Of a stretch of DNA of 64,000 nt, positions 46,687-56,582 are shown piece by piece. The position numbers were made by a program, and so were the translations under genes. Below the pieces are notes generated by a model. That model was not told the DNA's origin, searched no databases, and was given only the letters and a program-made list of their open reading frames with translations. The first letter of the stretch is position 1, and each line of letters begins with the position of its first letter. Source of the stretch: CAVXNP01 sp963763305 (GTDB taxonomy: Bacteria; Pseudomonadota; Gammaproteobacteria; Xanthomonadales; Rhodanobacteraceae); the NCBI GenBank assembly GCA_963763305.1, contig CAVXNP010000001.1, positions 1,550,001 through 1,614,000 of the forward strand. Direction: 5' to 3'.

Positions 46687-49600
46687 GTGAACATTTTTGC
46701 TCCGCTCATCCGCCGCCCGATCGGCACCTCGCTGCTGGCCATTGGCCTGACGCTCGCCGGCATCTGCGCCTATTTCCTGCTCGGCGTCGCCGCGCTGCCC
46801 TCGCTGGATTTCCCCGGCGTATATGTGGTGGCGCAGCAACCGGGCGCCAGCGCGCAGACCATGGCCAGCACCGTGCTGGCACCGCTGGAGCGGCATCTGG
46901 GGCGCATCCCGGGGGTCGACGAGATGTACGGCAATGCCAGCGAGGGGCAGGCTTCGGTGATGGTGCGCTTCACCTTCGACCGCAACCCGGACAAGGCCGC
47001 GCGCGATGTGCAGCAGGCCATCAACGCCGCCGCGGTGGACCTGCCCTCGGGCATGCCGGCGCCGCCGCAGTACTTCAAGTTCGACACCTCGCAGATCCCG
47101 ATCCTGTTCATCACGCTGACCTCCAGCGGGCTGCCGCAGGACCGGCTGTTCGACCTCACCGACACCCTGCTCAAGCCGGCGGTCTCGCAGATCCCCGGCG
47201 TGGCCCAGGTGCAGGTCTTCGGCGGCACCCCGCATGCGGTGCGGATCGAGCTGGACGACGATGCGCTGGCGGCCAAGGGGCTGACCGCGAACGACGTCAG
47301 CAACGCATTGCGCGCGGCCAATGTCACCTCGCCGCAGGGCACGCTCAGCAACGGGCATACCCAGATGACGGTGACCGCCAACGACAATCTGCAGAAACCG
47401 GAGGAATTCGCCCGGCTGTTGATCGCCATGCGCAATGGCACGCCGGTGCGGTTGTCGGACGTGGCCCGGGTCTACGGCGGCCAGCAGGACAAGTACCAGG
47501 CGGCCTGGTTCGACGGGCAGCGCGCCGTCGGCATGCAGATCACCAAGCGCCCGGACGCCAATGCGGTGGCCACGGTGGAGGCGATCCGCGCCAAGCTGCC
47601 GCAGCTGCGCGCGGCGCTGCCGTCGAATGTCTCGATGACGCCGGTGTTCGACCTGACCCAGACCACCAAGTCGGCACTGAACGAAGTGCAGGTGGCGCTG
47701 CTGATCTCGATCGCCATGGTGGTGCTGGTGATGCTGGTGTTCCTGCGCCGGCTGCGCCCGACCCTGATCGCGATGCTCAGCGTGCCGCTGTCGCTGGCCG
47801 GCGCGTTCGTGGTGATGTGGATCCTCGGCTACACCCTGAACACGCTGTCGCTGGTGGCGCTGGTGCTGTGCATCGGTTTCGTGGTCGACGATGCGATCGT
47901 GGTGATCGAGAACATCGTGCGGCACATGGAACAGGGCATGGCGCCGCTGCCGGCGGCACTGACCGGCGTGCGCGAGATCGGCTTCACGGTGATCTCGATC
48001 ACGCTGTCGCTGGTGGCGGTGTTTGCGCCGCTGCTGTTCGGCAACAACATGCTGGTGATGCTGCTGCGCGAGTTCTCGGTGACGCTGACCGCGGCAGTGG
48101 TGATCTCCGCCATCGTCTCGCTGACCCTGACCCCGGCCCTGTGCGGACGCCTGCTCAAGCACGAGCCGGTGCCGGCCAAGCCGGCCGGCCGCATCGAGCT
48201 GGCGGTGGAGCGGTTTGACCGGGCCCTGCTGTGCCGCTACGAGCGGGCGCTGGACTGGGCCATGCACCACCGCCGCATCATGCGCTGGCAACCGCTGCTG
48301 CTGCTGGTGCTGACCGTCGTGCTGGCAGTCGCGGTGGGAAAGACCGCCGGCGGCACCTTCATGCCCGACGAGGATACCGGCCAGCTGCAGGTGGAGATCC
48401 GCGCCGACGCCAACATTTCCCCGGCGCTGCTGACCGAGCGCACCCACGCGGTGCAGAAGATCATGCAGGCCGACCCGGCGGTCGAGGACCAGCTGACCAT
48501 GCTCGGCGGCAACGGCGGTGGCGGCGCGGTGGGCAACAGCGCGCAGATGTTCGTCGACCTCAAGCCGCGCGGCGACGGCCCCGGCCATCGCAAGGAAGGC
48601 ATCAAGCAGGTGGTCGAACGGCTGTCCCGGCAGTACGACCGCCTGCCCAACGTGGACGTCTCGGTGAGTGCGGCACAGTTCCTCGGCGGCGGTGGCAGCG
48701 GCGACAAGGGCGGCCAGTACGAATTCCAGCTGGTCAGCAACAATGGCGGCGACCTGCAGCCATGGGTGCTGAAGATGGTTCGGCAGTTGCGCAAGGTCAA
48801 GGAGTTCCGGGACGTCGGCAGCGACTTCGACCAGGTCGGCAAGGAGCAGTTGCTGAAGGTGGACCGCGAAGCGGCCGGACGCCTGCACGTGAGCGTGGGC
48901 GCGATCGACTCGGCGCTGTACAACTCGTTCGGGCAGAACCAGGTTTCGGTGATCTACTCGGACATCAACCAGTACCGGGTGGTGCTCAGTTCGGCGCGTG
49001 CCGAATCGGTCAGCCCCGAAGCGCTGCTCAACGTGCGCGTGCGCAACAGCCAAGGGCGGATGATCCCGCTGTCCGCACTGGCACACATCGCGCCGAACAT
49101 CGCGCCGACCCGGATTCGCCATCACAACCAGCGCGAGGCGGCCACGGTCACCTACAACCTGGACAAGGGGGTCGACCAGCAACGCGGCGTGGCGCTGGTC
49201 GAACAGGCCGCCTTCGCCGTCCACCTGCCCGATGGCATCCGGGTCGATTTCACCGGGTCCAACCAGCGCCTGCAGCAGGCCAAGTCCAACGGCATGATCC
49301 TGCTGCTGGGCTCGATCCTGGCGATGTACATCGTGCTGGGCATTTTGTACGAGAGCCTGGGCCACCCGCTGACCATCCTGTCGACCCTGCCGGCGGCCGG
49401 CATGGGCGCCTTTCTGGCGATGCTGGTCACGCAGACGCAGATCTCGCTGATGGCGATCATCGCGATCCTGATGCTGATCGGCATCGTCAAGAAGAACGCG
49501 ATCCTGATGGTCGACTTCGCGCTGGTGGCGCAGCGCGAGCGTGGTCTTTCCGCGCCGGCCGCGATCCGCGAGGCGGCGCTGGTGCGCTTCCGCCCGATCA

Positions 49601-50259
49601 CCATGACCACGCTGGTGGCGATGGGCGCGGCGCTGCCGCTGGCGATCGGCTTCGGCATCGGCTCGGAGATGCGCCAGCCGCTGGGCATCGCCATCGTCGG
49701 TGGCCTGCTGGTGTCGCAACTGCTGACCCTGCTCAGCACCCCGGCGATCTACCTGTTCAACGAGGACCGCCTGGCGCGGCACGCGCAAGGCTTGATGCCG
49801 GATCGGCTCCGGTGGTGGGCGATTGGCAGCATCGTCCTGGGGTCGGCACAGGTACTCGGCGGCGTGCTGGTGCTGCTGGTGCCCAAGCTGGCGGAGAAAA
49901 TGGACGGCAAGGGGCCTCTGGCGGCGATCGCACTGATGGTGCTGGGCGCCCTGCTGCTCACCTTGGGCATCCGTCTGCTCAAGGGCCATCGGCGCGCACG
50001 CTTCGGGTTGTTTGCCATGTTCGCCCTGATGCTCGGCCTGCCCGGCCTGGGTCAGCTCATCGCACTGATCACGGCCCCGCCGGACGCACCCGGCGGCAAT
50101 CCCATGCCGGGGATACTGCTGCTCGGTCTGGTTGCAGCGTTGGGGTGGGCCACTTTCAGCGCACGCACAAAGGCCTACTTCAACGAGCCACCACAAGGCC
50201 GCTTGAGTCGGTGGCTGGGCCGGTTCCATCGGGCGCCGCTGTCCAGGCCCACACCCTGA
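46687..50259 (+). CDS. RND-family efflux permease with C-terminal membrane extension
   Basis: The 1,190-residue protein belongs to the AcrB/MdtC/MexF HAE family (NIFAPLIRRPIGTSLLAIGL, then SLDFPGVYVVAQQPGASAQTMASTVLAPLERHL, transport motif GFVVDDAIVVIENIVRH with the paired Asp residues in helix 4, and ALVRFRPITMTTLVAMGAALPL). Family members usually end near residue 1,040. Here about 150 extra residues follow FNEDRLARHAQGL, with four predicted hydrophobic segments (IGSIVLGSAQVLGGVLVLLVP, IALMVLGALLLTLGI, LFAMFALMLGLPGLGQLIALI, LLLGLVAALGWATF). The GTG at 46687 is the start (MNIFAPLI...); no membrane-fusion or outer-membrane partner is adjacent. Confidence 0.88.
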   Translation: MNIFAPLIRRPIGTSLLAIGLTLAGICAYFLLGVAALPSLDFPGVYVVAQQPGASAQTMASTVLAPLERHLGRIPGVDEMYGNASEGQASVMVRFTFDRNPDKAARDVQQAINAAAVDLPSGMPAPPQYFKFDTSQIPILFITLTSSGLPQDRLFDLTDTLLKPAVSQIPGVAQVQVFGGTPHAVRIELDDDALAAKGLTANDVSNALRAANVTSPQGTLSNGHTQMTVTANDNLQKPEEFARLLIAMRNGTPVRLSDVARVYGGQQDKYQAAWFDGQRAVGMQITKRPDANAVATVEAIRAKLPQLRAALPSNVSMTPVFDLTQTTKSALNEVQVALLISIAMVVLVMLVFLRRLRPTLIAMLSVPLSLAGAFVVMWILGYTLNTLSLVALVLCIGFVVDDAIVVIENIVRHMEQGMAPLPAALTGVREIGFTVISITLSLVAVFAPLLFGNNMLVMLLREFSVTLTAAVVISAIVSLTLTPALCGRLLKHEPVPAKPAGRIELAVERFDRALLCRYERALDWAMHHRRIMRWQPLLLLVLTVVLAVAVGKTAGGTFMPDEDTGQLQVEIRADANISPALLTERTHAVQKIMQADPAVEDQLTMLGGNGGGGAVGNSAQMFVDLKPRGDGPGHRKEGIKQVVERLSRQYDRLPNVDVSVSAAQFLGGGGSGDKGGQYEFQLVSNNGGDLQPWVLKMVRQLRKVKEFRDVGSDFDQVGKEQLLKVDREAAGRLHVSVGAIDSALYNSFGQNQVSVIYSDINQYRVVLSSARAESVSPEALLNVRVRNSQGRMIPLSALAHIAPNIAPTRIRHHNQREAATVTYNLDKGVDQQRGVALVEQAAFAVHLPDGIRVDFTGSNQRLQQAKSNGMILLLGSILAMYIVLGILYESLGHPLTILSTLPAAGMGAFLAMLVTQTQISLMAIIAILMLIGIVKKNAILMVDFALVAQRERGLSAPAAIREAALVRFRPITMTTLVAMGAALPLAIGFGIGSEMRQPLGIAIVGGLLVSQLLTLLSTPAIYLFNEDRLARHAQGLMPDRLRWWAIGSIVLGSAQVLGGVLVLLVPKLAEKMDGKGPLAAIALMVLGALLLTLGIRLLKGHRRARFGLFAMFALMLGLPGLGQLIALITAPPDAPGGNPMPGILLLGLVAALGWATFSARTKAYFNEPPQGRLSRWLGRFHRAPLSRPTP

Positions 50260-50477
50260 CCTCGCTGCAGACGATCGTGCGGTGACCTGAAAGGCCTGGC
50301 CCTGGAGCCATCCGCCACTCATGGGGTGGGGATCGGCGACGCGACACAGTTCGCCAGCGCCACGACCGCGGCCTGCCCGGAGGCGCAGACGCTGTCCGCC
50401 GCCGCGCTGGACCTCGACAGCCCGACCTTGCGTACCACCGAGGCGCACGCCACCGCCAGTCATCGAGAAGGCAACCG

Positions 50478-50513
50478 GCAGGCACGCCAACCCGCCAGGG
50501 TAGGCGTGCCTGC
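50478..50513 (+). terminator. Hairpin after RND gene
   Basis: Perfect 11-bp arms (GCAGGCACGCC / GGCGTGCCTGC) with a 14-nt loop lie 220 nt after the RND gene. The flank has no T run. The whole gap 50260-50596 (337 bp) has no gene. A TATACA -10-like element (50573-50578) precedes the lipid A deacylase start. Confidence 0.4.
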
Positions 50514-50596
50514 GTGGGTCTGGTCGAGGCCGATTCACCGAACCGTGACGAACGCAATTCAAAACTAACGGGTATACAAATGCGAAGGAGATCCTG

Positions 50597-51124
50597 ATGC
50601 CCCCAACCGCGCTGTTTTCCCGGCTGGCGCTGGCCGTCGCCCTGACCGGGACGGCCACGCAGGCCGCCGCCGCGCAACTGGAGCTCCAGGCCGGCCGCAG
50701 CTACATGGACCGGCATCCGACCACCGCCGCCTTTGTCGAGGTCGTGTTCGCCTCCCACCCGCTCGGGGAAACCCGTTTCAGCTGGGCGCCGGACCTGTCG
50801 CTGGGCTGGATCGAGGGCCGCGACGTCGCACGCTATCGCGGCCAGCGCTTCGACACCGCAGACGCGGTGTGGCTGGGAGCCGCCGGCGTGCGCCTGCGCC
50901 ATCGCGACGTCGACCGTGGCTGGTTCGTCAGCGAGCAGCTGGCCGGCATCCATGGCCGCACGCAGGCGCTGAGCAGCGGCTACCAGTTCGTCAGCACGCT
51001 CGGGTGGCAGGGCCAGCGCTTGAGCATGCAGCTGCGCCACGTTTCCAACGGCGGCCTGCATGACCCCAACCGGGGCGAGACGATGCTGCTGTTGGGCGTC
51101 CGCTTCGGCAGCCCGCCCTCGTGA
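50597..51124 (+). CDS. PagL-like lipid A 3-O-deacylase
   Basis: The 175-residue outer-membrane beta-barrel protein has a signal peptide (LALAVALTGTATQAAAA). The C-terminal motif MQLRHVSNGGLHDPNRGETMLLLG carries the PagL catalytic His and Ser (HVS) and the Glu a few residues later. PagL removes the 3-O-linked acyl chain of lipid A in the outer leaflet. Length and motif position (near the end) fit. A GAAGGAG ribosome-binding site precedes the ATG. It faces the efflux operon on the opposite strand. Confidence 0.85.
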   Translation: MPPTALFSRLALAVALTGTATQAAAAQLELQAGRSYMDRHPTTAAFVEVVFASHPLGETRFSWAPDLSLGWIEGRDVARYRGQRFDTADAVWLGAAGVRLRHRDVDRGWFVSEQLAGIHGRTQALSSGYQFVSTLGWQGQRLSMQLRHVSNGGLHDPNRGETMLLLGVRFGSPPS

Positions 51125-51254
51125 GGCTGTTGCGTAGGGACGCCGCTGACCGGCTGAGCATCGCCAGCCCACGCCGCACCTCGTCAACCGCTGCAGCTGC
51201 ACCGGCGGCGCGGCGCCCGCGCCGCAGCGGCACTCGCCCGGGGGCGCGGACGGG

Positions 51255-52789
51255 TCAGTGTCCGCCAGCGGCGGGACCGGCCTTGGCCACGAACGGGGGG
51301 CGGGTGAACCAGATCACCACGATCAGGCTGACGAAGACCCAGCCCAGCACGTGGAACACCTCGTTGAAGGAGATCTGGTAGCTCTGCTGCGTGATCATCT
51401 GGTTGATGGTGGCAGCCGCGGCTTGCCGATCGCCGCCGCCAAGCCGCTCCATCGCCTGTTGCGCGACCGGGCTGTAAGGCGTGATGTGCTCGGTCAGCTG
51501 CTCGTGATGGGCGACCGCGCGGCGCTCCCAGATCAGCGTGGTGATCGAGGCGGAGAAGCTGCCGCCCAGCGTGCGCAGGAAGGTGGCCAGGCCGGAGCCG
51601 GCGGCGATCTCGTTCTGCTGCAGGTCCGACAGCAGGATGGTCAGGATCGGCATGAAGAACAGCGCCACGCCCAGGCCCTGCGACAACTGCACCATCGCCA
51701 CGTGGTAGAAGTCCACGCCGATGTAGAAGTCCGAGCGCATGAAGCAGGTCACGCCCAGCACCAGGAACGCCAGGCCGAGGCCACCGCGCGCAGGTCGAGC
51801 TTGGGCGCGTACTTGCCGACGAAGAAGGTCAGCAGCACCGGCAGCACGCCCGATCGGCGCGGTGGCGTAGCCGGCCCAGGTGGAGGTGTAGCCCAGGTTG
51901 CTGCTGCAGCCACAGCGGCATCAGCAGGCTCATCGCGAAGAACGCCGCGTAGGCCAGCACCAGCGCCAGCGTGCCGGCGGTGAAGTTGCGATGGCGGAAC
52001 AGCTTCAGGTCGACGATCGGGTCCTCGTCGGTCAGCTCCCAGATCAGGAACGACGGCCAGCGACGATCACCGACACGATGCTGGTGACGATGATGAACGT
52101 CGAGTTGAACCAGTCCGCGTCGTTGCCCTTGTCCAGCACCACCTGCAGCGCGCCGACGCCGATGATCAGGGTGATCAGGCCGACATAGTCGATGCGCGGA
52201 CGCTGGGTCTGCTCGACCTTGGCGCGCAGCTGGTTGCGCGATCACCACGCTGGCGAAGATGCCGATCGGCACGTTGATGAAGAAGATCCACGGCCACGAG
52301 TAGTTGTCGGTGATCCAGCCGCCCAGGATCGGGCCGGCGATCGGCGCCACCACGGTGACCATCGCCAGCAGCGCCAGCGCCATGCCGCGTTTGGCCGGTG
52401 GGTAACACCGAGATCAGCAGGCTCTGCGTGATCGGGTACATCGGCCCGGCCACCGCGCCCTGGATCGCGCGGAACACGATCAGCATGCCGCATGCTCTGC
52501 GAGATGCCGCACAGGAACGAGGTCAGCGCGAACAGCAGCGTGCACCAGACGAACAGCTTCACCTCGCCGAAGCGGCGCTCAGGAAGCCGGTCAGCGGCAG
52601 CGCGATGGCCATGCTCACCGCGAACGAGGTGATCACCCAGGTGCTCTGGTCGATGCTCACGCCCAGGTTGCCGGCGATGGTCGGCAGCGACACGTTGGCG
52701 ATGGTGGTGTCGAGCACCTGCATGAACGTGGCCAGCGACAGGCCGATCGTGGTCAGTGCGAGATTGGGTGGGCGAAACGAAGCGGTCAT
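51255..52789 (-). pseudogene. emrB: EmrB-type DHA2 MFS efflux permease, multiply frameshifted
   Basis: The 14-helix permease can be followed through three frames: NLALTTIGLSLATFMQVLDTTIANVSLPTIAG and GVSIDQSTWVITSFAVSMAIALPLTGFL, then KLFVWCTLLFALTSFLCGISQSM, IVFRAIQGAVAGPMYPITQSLLISVLPT, GPILGGWITDNYSWPWIFFINVPIGIFA, and a clean C-terminal third (from about 51779 to the stop at 51255). About eight single-base changes break it: losses near 51780, 52054 and 52577; gains near 51850, 51899, 52232, 52395 and 52490. The remaining sequence is highly conserved with no internal stops in the right frame, unlike a decaying pseudogene. It should pair with EmrA and an outer-membrane factor to export hydrophobic drugs. 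Confidence 0.85.
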
Positions 52790-52892
52790 GGGGATCTTCG
52801 GTTGCGTGCGGTAGCGGCCGGACTTTGCAGGCCAGGCCCCCGCGTCGGTCGCGGAGGGTCTGGCCCGCGACCGGACTGCGGCCGGGAGCGGC

Positions 52893-54095
52893 TTACTTGG
52901 CGCCAGCCATGTTGGCGTGGATGATCTGCTCGATCAGCGTCGTCGGCCGCGTCCAGCTGCTTCTTGTAGACGTCGGTGGTGAACAGCCGGCTTGGTCGGC
53001 GGCTGCTGGTCCAGCATCGGGCCGCTCTGGTCGTGCAGGTTCGACCGACCACTCATCGACAGGCCGATGCGCAGCGGATGCTTGTCCAGCTGGCCGGGGT
53101 CGTGAAGGCGATGCGCACCGGCACGCGCTGCACGATCTTGATCCAGTTGCCGGTGGCGTTCTGCGCCGGCAGCAGCGAGAACGCGCTGCCGGTGCCGACG
53201 CCCAGGCTCTGCACCATGCCGTGGTAGGTGACGTCGCCGCCGTAGAGGTCCGGCTCCATCTCCACCGGCTGGCCGATGCGCATGCCGGTCAGCTGGGTTT
53301 CCTTGAAGTTGGCGTCGACCCAGACCTGGTGCAGCGGCACCACCGCCATCAGCGGCGTGCCCGGCTGCACGCGCTGGCCGACCTGCACCGAGCGCTTGGC
53401 GACATAGCCGTCGACCGGCGCGACCACGGTGGTGCGCAGGTTGTCCAGATAGGCTGCGCGCACCTTGGCGGCGGCGGCCTGCACGTCCGGATGCGAGGCG
53501 ACCACGGTGTCGTCGACCAGCACCTTGCTGGTCTGGTACTGCTGCTGCATCGCAGCTCAGCGCGCTTTCGGCGGCGTCCAGCGCGTCGCTGCGCATGCGC
53601 CAGTTCCTCGCGGAGATGGCGCCGGACTTGGCCAGGTCGCTGGCGGCGCTCGTAGTCGGCGCGGGCCTTGTCCACCGCCACCTGCTGCGCCTGCCAGCTC
53701 GGCCTGGGCGCCCTGACGCTGCTGTACAGGCCGCGCACCTTGCGCACGGTGCTGGCCAGGTTGGCCTTGGCCTCGGCCAGCGCGACTTCGGCATCGCTGG
53801 GATCCAGCTTGACCAGCACCTCGCCGGCCTGCACCCGGTCGCCGTCCTCGGCGCCGATGGTGATCACGCGTGCCGGGCATCTGCGGGCTGATCTGCACCA
53901 CGTTGCCGCTGACGTAGGCGTCGTCGGTGCTTTCGTACCAGCGGCCGTCGAAGTAGTACCACAGGCCCCAGCCAAGCGGGCCAGCAGTACCACCACGCCA
54001 AGCCCGCGCAGCAGGAAGCCGCGCCGGGTCTTGCGGGGTGCGGCCACCGGCGGGCTGGCCGGTTCGGTGGTCGAAGTGGAGGGCTGACTGGACAT
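52893..54095 (-). pseudogene. emrA: EmrA-type membrane fusion protein, multiply frameshifted
   Basis: Starts at 54095 (MSSQPSTSTTEPASPP... then FLLRGLGVVVLL, the single anchor helix). Frames then alternate: GLWYYFDGRWYESTDDAYVSGNVVQISPQMPG; VITIGAEDGDRVQAGEVLVKLDPSDAEVALAEAKANLAS; a helical hairpin; QAAAAKVRAAYLDNLRTTVVAPVDGYVAKRSVQVGQRVQPGTPLMAVVPLHQVWVDANFKETQL; and the end IEQIIHANMAGAK before TAA at 52893-52895. The biotinyl-lipoyl (barrel-sandwich) and beta-barrel parts are recognisable. Several single-base indels (for example near 52940, 53100, 53575, 53650, 53700 and 53970) break the frame. The gene lies between the outer-membrane factor and EmrB. Confidence 0.8.
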
Positions 54096-54103
54096 GGAGT
54101 GCC

Positions 54104-55613
54104 TCAGGAACGGGAAGGGTGGGGGAAGACGAATCGGTGGTGCGCGCCGCGCGGGTCGCCGCGGGGCTGGCAGCCGTTGTTGCGGCGGCGCCCGCGCGCG
54201 GCTGGTAGCCGCCGCCCAGAGCCTGGATCAGTTGCACGGACTGGTCCACCTGCTGCGGCATCGCAGCGCGGCCTGCTGCTGCTCGGCCAGCAGCAGCTGC
54301 TGGCGGACGGTCAGCACCTCGAGGAAGCTGCCGACCCCGGCGCGATAGCGCAGCTGGGCCAGCTGCCAGGCCTGGCGGGCGGCATCCAGCGCCCGCTGCT
54401 GCGCCGCCAGCCTGCTCGCGCAGGGACTGCTGCGCGGCATAGGCTGTCGGCGACCTGGTTGAGCGCATTGATCAGGGTCTGGTTGTACTGGGCGACGGCC
54501 AGGTCGTATTGCGCATCCTTGCCGGCGAGGTTGGCGCGCAGCCGGCCGCCGTCGAAGATAGGCAGGCTCAGCGACGGCCCCACCTGGTAGAAGCGCGAGG
54601 AGCTGCGAACAGGTTGCCGCCGCCCATGCTGAGCAGGCCGGCCATCGCGCCCAGGCTGACGTTGGGCAGGAAGCGGGTCCTGGCCGCGGCGATGTCCCTG
54701 GCCGGCCGCATCCACTCGCAAGCGTGCCGCCACCAGATCGGCGCGATGACCAACCAGCCCCATCGACAGGTCGGCCGGCAGGGCCACCAGCGCATCCGGT
54801 GCGATCAGCTGCGGCCGCCCGATCCGCAGGCCGCGATCGGGCCCCTTGCCCAGCAGCACCGCCAGCGCCGAGCGCGCCGCGTCGATGGCGCGCGAGGCGC
54901 ACGGCCAGCGACTGCTCGGCGTTGGCCACCGCCACGTCGCCCTGCTTGAGCTGCAACTGGCTGTCCACGCCGGCGGCGACCCGCTGGCGGGTCAGCTGGC
55001 GCACCTTGGCGGCGCGGTCGTACTCGGCCTGGGCCACATCCTGCTGCGCATAGGCATAGCCGAGCTGCGCGTAGGCGCGGGCGACGTTGGCCGACACCTG
55101 GATGCGTGCCGCCTGCGCCTCGACCTGCGCCGCGCGGGCCTGGCCGACGGCAGCCTCCCAGGCGGCGCGCTTGCCGCCCCACAGATCCAGGCCCCAGTCG
55201 AAGCTGGCATAGCCGTACTTGGCCACGGCGAAGCTGGTTTTTTCGCCCAGCAGCGCCGACGGCGGGCGGGCGCCGGCGACTGCCGCGCCACCGTTGACCG
55301 TGGGTCCACGCTCGGCATCGGCGGCCCCGGCCGCCGCTTGTGCGGCACGTGCCCGTGCATCGGCCACCGCCAGGCTTGGGTTGTCGCGCAGCGCCTCGTC
55401 GATCAGTCCGCCGAGTTGGGCATCGCCCAGGCCGGTCCACCAGTCCTGCTGCGGCCAGGCCGCGACATCGCGAGGCAGCGCCGCCAACGCACGTTCGGAC
55501 TGGAGCCCGTCGGCGGCGAGCGGCCGGCCGTGTGGCTGCAGGCCGGCGGACGTGGCGCAGCCGGCCAGGGCCAGGGTCAGGGCGGACGCCGCCGCGAGGG
55601 TTTGCAGACGCAT
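54104..55613 (-). pseudogene. NodT-family outer membrane factor lipoprotein, frameshifted
   Basis: The start at 55611-55613 gives MRLQTLAAASALTLALAGCATS, a lipoprotein signal with the lipobox LAGC. About 240 residues are intact and show the TolC-like pattern (PQQDWWTGLGDAQLGGLIDEALRDNPSLAVADARARAAQAAA; SFDWGLDLWGGKRAAWEAAVGQARAAQ). After about 54900 indels shift the frame repeatedly, but ALAVLLGKGPDRGLRIGRPQLIAPDALVALPADL and FYQVGPSLSLPIFDGGRLRANLAGKDAQYDLAVAQYNQT remain readable, ending near a TGA at 54104-54106. It should be the outer-membrane channel of the EmrAB pump. Confidence 0.8.
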
Positions 55614-55633
55614 GATGATCAGGTCCCGTCGAA

Positions 55634-56092
55634 TCAGTTCTTGTCCCGCAGCGCGTGCAGCACGCGCGCCAGGTAATCGTGCAGCCGGACACGTTCGGTC
55701 TCGCTCAGCGACCGCTGTGCCGCAGCCAGCACCCGCTCGTTGCAATCGGTCAGCTGCTGCCACAACGCCTCGCCGGCTTCGGTCAGCTCGATGCGCAAGG
55801 CGCGGCGATCCTGCGCGTGCGGTCGCCGGCGCAAATAGCCCTTGCGCTCGAGCTGGTCGAGCTGGCGGGTCATCGCACCACCATCGAGCTCGACCGAGCG
55901 GGCCAGCTCACTGGCCGACATCGGTCCCAGCTTGGCCAGCCGCTTGAGTATCAGGAACTGGGTAAAACGCAGGTCCACACCCAGCGAAGCCAGCTCCGCC
56001 TCCATTGCGCGCACGACCTCGGTGCGGACCAGCCCCAGCAGCACGCCGAGGCTTTCCTGGGCGGGGGAAAGCTGGGTGGGGTCGGAATTCAT
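55634..56092 (-). CDS. MarR-family transcriptional repressor (EmrR-like)
   Basis: The 152-residue winged-helix protein shows the MarR core: ASLGVDLRFTQFLILKRLAKLGPMSASELARSVELDGGAMTRQLDQLERKGYLRRRPHAQDRRALRIELTEAGEALW, with the DRR wing motif. It is the first gene of the efflux operon, 20 bp before the outer-membrane factor, and it has a near-consensus promoter overlapped by an inverted repeat just upstream. It most likely represses the emr-type pump and itself until a hydrophobic inducer binds. Unlike the pump genes, its frame is intact. Confidence 0.92.
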   Translation of the reverse strand: MNSDPTQLSPAQESLGVLLGLVRTEVVRAMEAELASLGVDLRFTQFLILKRLAKLGPMSASELARSVELDGGAMTRQLDQLERKGYLRRRPHAQDRRALRIELTEAGEALWQQLTDCNERVLAAAQRSLSETERVRLHDYLARVLHALRDKN

Positions 56093-56100
56093 GGCCGCAG

Positions 56101-56133
56101 ATTCTATTGCCTGGGATTTATTTGTCAAGGCAA
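56101..56133 (-). promoter_or_regulatory. MarR-gene promoter with overlapping dyad operator
   Basis: On the minus strand, TTGACA (-35, 56123-56128) and TAGAAT (-10, 56101-56106) are 16 bp apart, close to the sigma-70 ideal. An inverted repeat with arms TTGCCT (56107-56112) and AGGCAA (56128-56133) covers the -35 and spacer. Repressor binding there would block RNA polymerase, giving autoregulation. Confidence 0.65.
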
Positions 56134-56150
56134 CTATGTCTTCGGCCTTA

Positions 56151-56354
56151 TTACTCGCGGCAAGCAAGCCCCTGGGTCTCGTTGCGTGGGGGTGGCAGCC
56201 GAGCCAGCTCGTCCTGCACCAGCGCCCGCAGCGCCGGGTCGCGCAGGCTGAACAGCTCGAAGACTCCCGCGGCACGCAGGGTCGGCAACCACGCCAGTAA
56301 CCGCGGCTCGGCTCGCCGACGCGCCGGTTCGGGGGTGTCCGGATCGAGCATCAT
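56151..56354 (-). other. Open frame fragment, unrecognised
   Basis: A 67-residue frame (MMLDPDTPEPARRRAEPRLL..., LRDPALRALVQDELARLP) looks protein-like. The frame continues upstream without a start (GALADFVTCAR), so it may be the C-terminal remnant of a lost gene. It ends next to the MarR promoter. Confidence 0.3.
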
Positions 56355-56406
56355 CCGCGCGCAGGTAACGAAGTCGGCAAGGGCGCCGACGTCGGGCGCC
56401 GGGTCG

Positions 56407-56490
56407 GTGGCGGACGCGCTTGGCTATGCCAGCGTCAGTGCCTTCGTGGCGATGTTCCGCCGCAGTTTCGGGCTGCCCCCGGGCGCTACT
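56407..56490 (+). pseudogene. C-terminal remnant of an AraC-family regulator
   Basis: The plus strand encodes VADALGYASVSAFVAMFRR then SFGLPPGAT, the second helix-turn-helix of AraC regulators (typical IAxxLGYxSxSAFxxxFRRxFGxxP). No upstream AraC domain is in frame; only about 28 residues remain. It lies in a 490-bp gap between MarR and the S9 peptidase together with another fragment. Confidence 0.6.
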
Positions 56491-56582
56491 TCGAGCGCAG
56501 CGCCACCGCCGCCTGAGCCGACTGCGCACGATGCAGGCGCCATGCGCCCCCGCGACGTCAACGCCGCGGGGGCCGGTCGGTT

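Noticed and set aside
46243..50658. 1,471-codon minus-strand frame opposite the RND pump
   Set aside because: His/Gln/Arg-rich composition without domains; antisense shadow of the RND gene.
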